This document shows positions 56,650 to 64,000 of a stretch of 64,000 bases of DNA, piece by piece. The notes under the pieces are model-generated. The model was not told the origin of the DNA. It did not search any database and saw nothing but the letters and a program-made list of their open reading frames with translations. The translations under genes were made by a program, and so were the position numbers. Source of the DNA: Aquilaria yunnanensis (taxonomy: Eukaryota > Streptophyta > Magnoliopsida > Malvales > Thymelaeaceae). The DNA lies in the NCBI GenBank assembly GCA_039654915.1, contig CM077600.1:26396953-26460952 (forward strand), read 5' to 3'. Every line of letters starts with the position of its first letter. The stretch's first letter is position 1.

Positions 56650-58115
56650 GGTTTACATGTCTATTACTTCCCTGAACTATAATGATTTGGACTGTTAACC
56701 CCCTAAACTACAAATGACATAAACTCGAATCTTGAACTTTGAGAAAATAGTCACTTCGGTCTTTTAACTCGGTAACTCGGTCATGTGCCATCATGGTATG
56801 TTCTCCATCCGTTTCATAATACTACCAACATCTAATTGGACAAATATAAAACATCATGGATAAAATTACTGAAAGACATAAAATTGGGGACTTAAAGTGT
56901 AATTAGACCAACTAGATTGCAGTAGATGTCACTTCACAAATAGGTGGCAAGCGGGTCACGGGTTTTAGGTGACAATCGATGGCAAAATGGAATTGGTTGA
57001 GTTGGGAGCAACACGATGAGGGAATTGGATGTGGTTTCCATGTGATCAAGGACGGATATAGTTAGTGTTTTATTTACAGCACACTTATGAAGGAAAATGT
57101 GAAATTTTAATGTATTTATAGTAAAAATAATTTTAATTAATTATTTTTTTTTTTATTTTTCTTATTTTCTTAAATTGATGGAATCATTTGATAAGTTTTA
57201 GTGGGGGTTCTTATAAAAATTATTTATTATTTTTTAAATAAATTAAAATTTTTAGTGGGGTCTGTGGACCCTTTAGCAGCCAACGTGGATCCATCCATGC
57301 ATATGGTGGTAATGTCCCGGGGAGGTGAATTGGTGCGAGATGCGATGCCGGTTCCGCTGTCCTTTTTCTCAGAGATGGTGGAGGCGGGCAACATTTTTTA
57401 CTCCTATTAATTATTCATCAAGGTCCCTTCTCCTTCTCTTTCTCTGTAGCTCTTGCAAATTTCTTCATTAGCCTCTGCTTCTTGATTTCTGGATTCTGTT
57501 TCTCTTTCTTTTTTTAACAGTTCGCGCAAAGTAATGGTGGGCTAGTCCCGTTTACTTGTTTGAACTGGGTTCTTCTTCCTCTTTTCTGTTTTAATGGGAT
57601 TTTAAGTTGTTCATTTTTTTTTTCTTGGTAGGCTTGTCATCATTGGCGGCAGCAATTCGGTTGGGTATGCCCGCGAGGGCTTTCAGAGAACATGAGACGA
57701 CCAATAGACGACCAATGGAGGCTTTGTGAACTGCATTTAGGGGCCTCTTTGGTTAAGGGAAATCCAAAAATATAAATGAATGAATTTTGTGAAGGAGGAG
57801 GTTCCCGTCAGAGTGCGCGAGTATGGTGGATTCCAGCGGGTTGAGGAAGATGAGCTAAAGAATGTGGCTTAGGTATTGGAGTAGAAAGATTAGGGTGGAA
57901 AAAAAATATAAATTTAAGTGACTATTAAGCGTTTTTGTTTCCCATTTTATCAGTGAGCAGATGTTGGTTTACGTGCTATCACGTGAGCATGTAACGAGTT
58001 AAAGGACCAAAATAACTGTTCTTTCAAAGTTCAGGTTCGAATTGATGTGATCCGTAATTCAAGGGGTTACCCGTCCAGGTCACCATAGCTCAGGGGAGTA
58101 AGAGGCATTTAGGCA
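56650..58115. mobile_element. MULE-like non-autonomous element with 9-bp target duplication
   Basis: Inverted ends of about 120 bp: left GGTTTACATGTCTATTACTT, right (reversed) TGCCTAAATGCCTCTTACTC. Both continue through CCCTGA(A/G)CTAT, GTTAACCCC/GGTAACCCC, TTGAACTTTGA/CTGAACTTTGA and TTTTAACTCG/CTTTAACTCG. A perfect 9-bp ATATATAAT flanks both sides (56641-56649, 58116-58124). The interior has GC-richer islands (57250-57400, 57640-57720) without a recognisable gene, and a Stowaway-like end scrap near 56805. No transposase. Confidence 0.85.
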
Positions 58116-58124
58116 ATATATAAT

Positions 58125-58517
58125 AGGTAGCTCACCAAATTATTTTAATTTATCTGGCTAATTCCGGATCATTAAAGTTAATAATTTAAGTAAATCAGAC
58201 GTATTAGCTACAACAAGACAACACATGATTGCTTGTTTGTTTGTTTGTATTTTTTTCAATGCTTCTTCTGGGTACATTGTTTTTTATGTATGTTTATCCG
58301 CTGTCCAATGATTAATATCCGAAGCTACAATGCAGGTGCGTGGGAATATGCTCATGTTTTTTTGTTTTCCTTAATAGATAACACTCGTATGTCATTATTA
58401 ATCTGGTGGGTGATTTTTTAAGTTTTCTTTTGCTATTATGGGAAAATTTTCTCTTAATTGTAGACGATCTGATATCGGTGGTCCTTGATTGATTACTGAG
58501 TTCCACATTTTAAGCAT

Positions 58518-58519
<2 letters not shown>
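58125..58519. other. intergenic, no gene seen
   Basis: AT-rich; short ORFs on both strands are compositional. Confidence 0.5.

Positions 58520-58558
<39 letters not shown>
58520..58558. repeat. (AG)19 microsatellite
   Basis: Thirty-nine bases of uninterrupted AG repeat. Confidence 0.95.
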
Positions 58559-58562
<4 letters not shown>

Positions 58563-58810
58563 GGCCTTGGTGGACCGGTGTTTGACCATGGCTTTCTATA
58601 GCCATTGCTTGTCTCCATCGATTAATCCTACTTCTTAATTTGGTTCCGGGTTTTTAAATGAAACGGAATGAAGTGAGAGGCAAGGCAATTAATCAACTGT
58701 CCATTTATTCAATTCACATACTAACCTAATAGTTCCCTATTATAATTCCACTTTTTTCTTTCAAATCCAATAAACCAAAGTACGGCAGCTGGAATTAATA
58801 AGGTCTTGTG

Positions 58811-59333
58811 TATGGGTGATTAATATTCAGTTCAAACTGAAAAGCCGAAATAATTTTAAAATTCGGTTCGGTTAATTGGGTAATTTGGTTTGGTTTCGGT
58901 TGGAACCGAATAACAAAAATTTTGGTTTCGGTTTTAGAATTCGGTTAATTCAGTAACCGAAATAACCGAAATTTTTTATAAAATTTTTTTTTTTATTTGT
59001 TTCATGAACAATAATGCTACCAAGTAACTCAAATTAGCTTGGATTCTTATTTTCTTTCTTTCCATGGACAATAAATCTTCTATATTGAATGGAATTTGAA
59101 AAAAAAAAAAAAAAACAATATCTCTATCTCATTTCATCTATTATAGAATTTAACTACCATTTTTTCGGTTAATTCAGTTTGAACCGAACCGAACCAAAAT
59201 ATTTCGGTTCGGTTTGAATTCGGTTTTATAGACTAATTCGGTTAATTCGGTTTCTTATCATCCAAAACCGAAAACCAAATAAACCGACTAATTCAGTTCG
59301 GTTTAAACCGAACAAACCGAATAATCACCCCTA
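58811..59333. mobile_element. hAT-like MITE with CGGTT-rich subterminal repeats
   Basis: Inverted ends TATGGGTGATTAATATTCAG and (reversed) TAGGGGTGATTATTCGGTTT. Flanked by GTCTTGTG (58803-58810) and GTCTTATG (59334-59341), an 8-bp duplication with one change, as for hAT elements. Both arms are packed with CGGTT/AACCG words (ATTCGGTTCGGTTAATT, GAACCGAACCGAACC), so the whole element can fold back. No coding capacity. Confidence 0.85.
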
Positions 59334-59452
59334 GTCTTATGCATGGAAAAGTGTTAATAATAAAATTGAATTGAAATGATATCAAACTATTTCATTTATT
59401 TTAAAAGTTTATGATTTTTATGCATTAAAATAACATAAATGGTAGTTATATA

Positions 59453-59687
59453 ATACATCTGTCTCATATTATTTGCTTTGTTTCAGTTTTTTTTATTTAA
59501 TTTTGACTTTAATTTATTTATATCATTATTTGTTAAATTTTATAAAAAAATTATATTTAGAAACTACAAGAATCATAATTTTTAAATATAATTTTCCAAA
59601 GTTTTTAATAAATAATAACATAAATAAATTTAAATCAAAGTTGAATAAAAAAACTGAAATAATGCAAACAATATGAGACGAATAGAG
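59453..59687. mobile_element. Stowaway-like MITE
   Basis: Left CATCTGTCTCATATTATTTG and right (reversed) CTCTATTCGTCTCATATTGT are Stowaway-type ends flanked by TA. The arms are complementary over much of the 235 bp, giving a near-perfect hairpin. Confidence 0.8.
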
Positions 59688-59739
59688 TAATAAATATTCC
59701 CCCCCCCCTCCCCTTCTCTATCTTGGTAATGCATTGTTG

Positions 59740-60390
59740 CATTGAATGTGGAAATATAACTTGTCGGGTGCTAAGAAACATAATCTTTCTAATAGCCAGA
59801 GGGCCATCACCCATAGAACATTCAGAATAAAAGGGCTTGATACCACCCTCGGAAGGCAATCTAACGATGACCCAGCCGACCTTGGAAAAACTAGTCTATT
59901 ACTCTTGGTACTAGGGATTTCTACCGAACATGATTTCGCCATCAATAGGCCCCTCAACGACTTTGGAAGAAGACAACAAAGACCTAGCCCCTAGGATCAC
60001 TAACAGGAACTTCCCCCATGCCCCTAGTCGGATGTTTGAGCATAATCGCCTGAGGACAGTTGGACGCATCTCTCCTTAAGGTATGGACCAAATGTCCATC
60101 AAATCCAATCGATCACGTCTCAATCTGCTTTAGCTCAGGCAAAACGACCTTCTCTTGAAGGCCTCCTATAAATATTAGGGAAGCTCTCAAGTGATACATA
60201 AGAGAGACATTTTCTGTTTATTATTCTAAAAACGTCTCTCACACACATTAACTTAGGTTTCGGAGGTTCCTTCCCCAAAAAACACTCCAAGGAACCCCCT
60301 AACCCTTCTTCTTCAATGCTGCAAATACAATTCAAGTGAAGTATCTCTAGAGGTCACCATGTTATAAATTGAAGATGTCTTGGAGCATCA
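59740..60390 (+). mobile_element. LTR remnant, gypsy (Tat-like) style
   Basis: GC-richer than its surroundings. The core CTCCTATAAATATTAGGGAA (TATA box) is followed by ACGTCTCTCACACACATT, TTTCGGAGGTTCC and CACTCCAAGGAACCCCC, the arrangement seen at the U3-R-U5 junction of many plant gypsy LTRs. Exact ends, target duplication and a partner LTR were not found. The ORF 59746-59994 is not protein-like. Confidence 0.5.
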
Positions 60391-60880
60391 CTTTCTATTT
60401 TGAATCATTGTTCCCACTTTTACATTCCCGCTTTCATTCTCATTTTTACAATACTTTTACTTATTTAAATTTTAAAAAGTGAAATTTTCTGGCTCTGGCT
60501 CTCGCTTCCCACTTGTAGACGATTTGTGTAACTTAGGAAATGTGAAAGCCAAAATATAACATAGCATAAACCATGCTGAAAAAAAAAAAAAAAAAAGAGA
60601 TAAGGATACAATGTACCTGACACATTAAACACACATAAAAGAGTTTAGATTATATAATTTTGGCTGAGGCTAAAATATATCAACATTGCACGCTGCACCC
60701 AGAATTTGTGTTGATTTACAACATTGCCACTATCACTTCTTCCTCCTCAAATCGCACCTTTCTCCTCTCTCTCACCTGATCTTTTGTTCTTCTCTCGATT
60801 GCCACCTTACAAATCCTCACTCTTCAAGCTAAAATCAGTAGTGCCTCAACATCCTCCTCATAACAGCTAAGCCTAATCTT
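60391..60880. other. intergenic, no gene seen
   Basis: AT-rich with an A tract near 60580. 60735-60830 is C/T-rich and could be a captured leader next to the acidic fragment that follows. Confidence 0.4.
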
Positions 60881-60885
60881 GATAA

Positions 60886-61180
60886 GATGATTCCAATGAC
60901 GACTATGATGGAAGTATGCTGCCCACTGATAGAGCTATTTCAGATGGAGACGATTCGGACGACAATGACAACCAAGGTGAAGCTGTGGAAAAACCTGACA
61001 TTTTCCACAACACAAACGTCATCAGAGGCAGGGACGAATGATGGAGCGTATTACAAAATAACACATTTGTATGAATGAAACAATATCTTTTACTAAACAG
61101 AATAGCACAACACACCATTGGAGCTAGCAACAATGGTTCTTCCTCTAGGGGCATCCTTACCTCTGACGACATCTGTGCTA
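60886..61180 (+). pseudogene. acidic coding-like fragment of unknown gene
   Basis: In the frame starting after AAG at 60886, the plus strand reads DSNDDYDGSMLPTDRAISDG then DDSDDNDNQGEAVEKPD, ending at a TGA near 61041. After about 70 bp another short coding-like piece reads TIGASNNGSSSRGILTSDD. The strongly acidic content suggests a piece of a host gene with an intron or deletion between the parts. The family is not recognised, and there is no start codon or promoter context. Confidence 0.3.
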
Positions 61181-61690
61181 TTTCGTTTAGTAAGAAATGT
61201 TGTTTTATTCATATAAATATATTGTTATGTAATACGTTGTTTATTTCGTAAGATATACTATTTGTAAATAAAGCTATATCATTCAGTAAGACGTGATGTA
61301 TTCTGTTATATAGTGTGTTGTTCACTTCGTAAGATATGTTATTCGTAAATAATGTTGTTCTATTTTATAAGAAGTGTTGTTTCATTTACTCAAATATACT
61401 GTTCTGTACTATGTTGTCTATTTCATAAGATATGTTGTTCATAAATAATGTTATTCCATTCTGTAGAAGTGTTATTCTATTCATACAAATGCACTATCTA
61501 TCTAACAAAATTGTGTTGTTTACAAATGGTGTTGTCCTGTTTAATAAAAAATGATGTTACATTCATACAATTCTACTATTTTGTAATATGTTTTTTAGTT
61601 CAATAAGAACTGTTTTTCATTTTTATAAGATATACTATTCAGACATAGTGACATTTTTGTAAACAATGTTAAAGCACATATGTATGCTAG
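61181..61690. repeat. degenerate tandem repeat with TTCGTAAGATAT units
   Basis: The phrase ATTTC(G/A)TAAGATAT(A/G)(C/T)T(A/G)TT occurs near 61245, 61329 and 61424, spaced about 85-95 bp, with GTTGTTCTATT-like words between. AT-rich and non-coding. Confidence 0.6.
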
Positions 61691-62043
61691 TGTACTAAGT
61701 GTACACTATAACTACTCTATAATTTTTATGCATTAAGATGATGAAGCACCACATAAAGCCGAGTGGTTGTGGCGCTTGTTGAGGCATCAAGTGAGCTAAA
61801 GTTTAAGTTCAGATAACACAGTTTTTTTTTTTCAAACAAACATCTAAATTGTTGAGTGTTGACGAGGAACAAGAAAAATAGAAATAAAAGAACAAAGATA
61901 ATCGCAAAGGAACAGCAGAGTTAATGAGAATGGTGTATGTAGCAACAGTAATTGTTAATACAAGAATATCAAAGTTATATAAATGAACATTAAGCATATA
62001 CCTAGAAACAAGTACAAACAAACAAAGAGAACCATAAAATATA
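61691..62043. other. intergenic, no gene seen
   Basis: Nothing supported; the minus-strand ORF 61809-62072 overlaps the MITE end and is compositional. Confidence 0.4.
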
Positions 62044-62264
62044 CTACCTCCGTCCCATTTTCTTTGCACCATTTAACTTTTTCACATAGTTTGACTTAAA
62101 TTTATTAATATTAATATTTATTAAAAAAAATTTAAAAAACTATATGTCTCGATTTATCGTTCTTATATAAAAATTCTTTGTTTATATACTAAAATGTTAA
62201 AAATAAAAAATTATAGATTAATTATTAAAAGGTGAATTATGCAAAGAATATGGGACGGAGAGAG
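62044..62264. mobile_element. Stowaway MITE
   Basis: Left CTACCTCCGTCCCATTTTCT and right (reversed) CTCTCTCCGTCCCATATTCT, flanked by TA on both sides. The 221-bp body is AT-rich and largely self-complementary. Confidence 0.9.
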
Positions 62265-62269
62265 TATAT

Positions 62270-62990
62270 AAAAAACAACATAAGCAAATAAAAGAAAGCT
62301 CAAACATATGTAAAGAGCAATAATAAACTAGCAGAGAATATGGAGATAGATATTAAGGAACAATAAGAATATATATCTGAAAATGGACAATAAAAATGCA
62401 GAAGGGAACATGAAGGCGTATCTTATATACCTCGGGCATAGGATATATAACGAACAATAAGAAACTATAAAAGAACAAGAAAATATGTACCAAGAAACAA
62501 TATAAATATGCTTAGGAACAAGAACAACGAGAATGCTTCTAGGAATATGAAAAAAAAAAACAAAGAAGCAGGATGTAATAAGCTATTAAATCACAAGGAA
62601 GCACGTCTATACTGTTAGCGATGCTAGAATAGAACAAAAACAAAGGAAACCAAAGATGATGTCCCAAGGAAACAACTATATTCAGCATTAAAACAGAAAA
62701 AGGCGAATAAGGAACAAATAGAACAGCGTAGCAACAAGTGAGATTACATACGGCAGGAAGCTGTGACACCGGTGATATTATTGTAACTCATAGGAAATTG
62801 TGGAACATAAATAGGGAAGACAAAAAAGATGTTTCAAGGGAACAAGACAAAGCAAACAAGGAACAGATAGACAAGCATAGGAGTGAGCTACAACAGCTGA
62901 TAAATTATTAAAAGTGTGGTTCGGGAGTGTACGTTATGCGCCGGGCAGCAAGATATGGCCACCAGAAAAAAAAAAAAAGGAAAAAAAAAA
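62270..62990. repeat. purine-rich region with GGAACAA-type words
   Basis: Words such as AAGGAACAA, GGGAACA and AAGAACAA recur about every 25-40 bp on the plus strand. It may be the mirror-image counterpart of the TTGTTC-rich array at 61181-61690, with the Stowaway MITE between them. Non-coding. Confidence 0.45.
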
Positions 62991-63288
62991 GGGAGTTACA
63001 TAGGCTCATAGCAAGTTGTAGAAATTTAGAGCGAGACACTTTAGTCTAACAAATTAAAGTGTCATTTTTTCCTAGAAGATTGCCCCATTCTTTAGGAGAC
63101 ATTAGTCTGTTATTGTTCTTAACCTTGATAATTTATTATTGAAGGTGCAATAACTGATAAAAAGTTCCCTCACCGCTTCTAGTCCCCGGCCCATCCTGCG
63201 TTTAGGAGTGTGACATTAGAATGGAACATTTTCGAGTCATAGAGGTCAGCAGAAACCAGTAACATACTCGATTGTGAAGCTTGCTTGA

Positions 63289-64000
63289 CTAGCCGAAATT
63301 TATTCCTTGGGCGAGAGGCAACTCATTACCATAATTGATTGTGCTGCAGGAAGACCAAAGAGAAGCAGGGTTATATTTTGTTTGTAGATATCGAAAAGCC
63401 ACAAGCCATCCTCCCATTACTCTAATTTTTGTCATTGCAACTGTTAAAATGTATCCATCTGCAGAACTAGATTCGCATGTCGAAAACTTTACCAAGTTGA
63501 ACGACGCATGTACTGTTTCCAAGAATCGCTTCCAGCTTCACGTCCACCTCCTGTAGCCTTTTCACCACCAAAAGCACCACCTATTTCAGCACCATTGGTT
63601 GGTATGTTCACATTTACGATCCCACAGTCACTTCCAAGCGGCCTGGATCATGAATATCAATTGAGGTGCAGATCTTGCCAGTTTGAAATACAAATTACTA
63701 CACAAAATTGGACTGACTTGACTAATTCCCGATGCTTACACAGACACAATTGAATCGATAATAACTTCAAGTGAAGTCCTAAAATTCATGTAACACTCAG
63801 ACCAAACACAAAAAAAAATATCATGTGTTATAAGTTGAATGAGTTTACTAAGTTCTACTCATTGAGCTTCCATCCTCCCATATAGCAGAAATCAGGTAAA
63901 TGCACTCACCCAATCCAGTTGAAGATGAATTCAGGTTTCCGAGTGAAGATAGAACTGCTCAGTCCTTGGGGTACAGAGTTGTTGATTTCTACTGCTTCTT
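63289..64000 (-). CDS. aldehyde dehydrogenase family 7 (antiquitin), C-terminal part
   Basis: Three exons on the minus strand: from beyond 64000 down to 63910, then 63642-63493, then 63343-63289 (stop TAG at 63289-63291). Introns are GT-AG and split codons join correctly (GG|G, TG|C). The 97 visible residues are [20 protein letters not shown], then [52 protein letters not shown] and the end PLAQGINFG, all typical of ALDH7. The family oxidises aldehydes with NAD+, including alpha-aminoadipic semialdehyde in lysine breakdown, and plant members (ALDH7B) are linked to turgor and stress responses. The catalytic Cys and Glu lie upstream, outside the window. The gene continues past the edge and looks intact here. 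Confidence 0.95.

Noticed and set aside
63335..63753. Plus-strand ORFs of 73 and 81 codons
   Set aside because: Antisense to, or in the introns of, the ALDH7 gene on the minus strand.
1..64000. tRNA, rRNA and other structured RNA genes
   Set aside because: I looked for A/B boxes and cloverleaf-like arms on both strands and found only SINE-like relics; no intact tRNA or rRNA is evident by eye.

Overview
This is nuclear DNA from a flowering plant, most likely a eudicot. The evidence is split genes with GT-AG introns, plant-specific protein families, long AT-rich intergenic stretches, and dense plant-type transposable elements (Stowaway-like, MULE-like, CACTA and hAT-like elements, LTR retrotransposons, L1-type LINEs). 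The sequence alone does not fix the genus. There are no bacterial, organellar or viral genes.

Genes. Three complete genes and one partial gene are well supported. (1) Minus strand, 20969-26298: a 13-exon gene for a VIT/von Willebrand A protein related to inter-alpha-trypsin inhibitor heavy chains; the joined model gives 758 residues with all junctions in frame. (2) Plus strand, 33203-37166 with a leader exon near 32408: a 7-exon class 3 lipase of the plant mono/diacylglycerol-lipase-like type, 669 residues. (3) Plus strand, 52273-52770: a DUF1677 protein of 165 residues with a leader intron. (4) Minus strand, 63289 to the window edge: the C-terminal 97 residues of an ALDH7 (antiquitin) aldehyde dehydrogenase. 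A fifth, unrecognised small ORF lies at 9399-9719 (minus) and is preceded in the same frame by a second ORF that ends in TAG. The genes are unrelated in function and do not form a cluster.

Layout. 1-20 kb is a graveyard of transposons. It holds a LINE RNase H scrap, a MULE-like element (938-2356), a 3.4 kb Tc1/mariner-type element containing a probable solo gypsy LTR, tandem repeats beside the small ORF, a 1.7 kb TIR element full of short repeats, and two sister MITEs. A duplicated block (3101-8125 and 16139-18925) shows the empty site of each of two insertions in its partner copy. 20-37 kb holds the two large genes, with two MULE-like elements between them; one of these carries a broken UDP-glycosyltransferase fragment. 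37-51 kb is AT-rich, with a SINE-like unit, a LINE tail with 17-bp target duplications, and a 3.1 kb LTR retrotransposon (46905-50009) in which a CACTA end with ten palindromic repeats is nested. 51-53 kb is the DUF1677 gene. 54-63 kb holds a decayed L1 3' end, another MULE, a hAT-like MITE, two Stowaway-like MITEs and an LTR remnant. The ALDH7 gene begins at the right edge.

The main message is transposon biology: target-site duplications identify many elements precisely, several elements carry pieces of host genes, and one lies directly upstream of the lipase gene. I found no convincing wholly new biological system. The best leads are the gene-carrying MULE, the paired ORFs at 9.4-9.9 kb and the palindrome array of the CACTA end.
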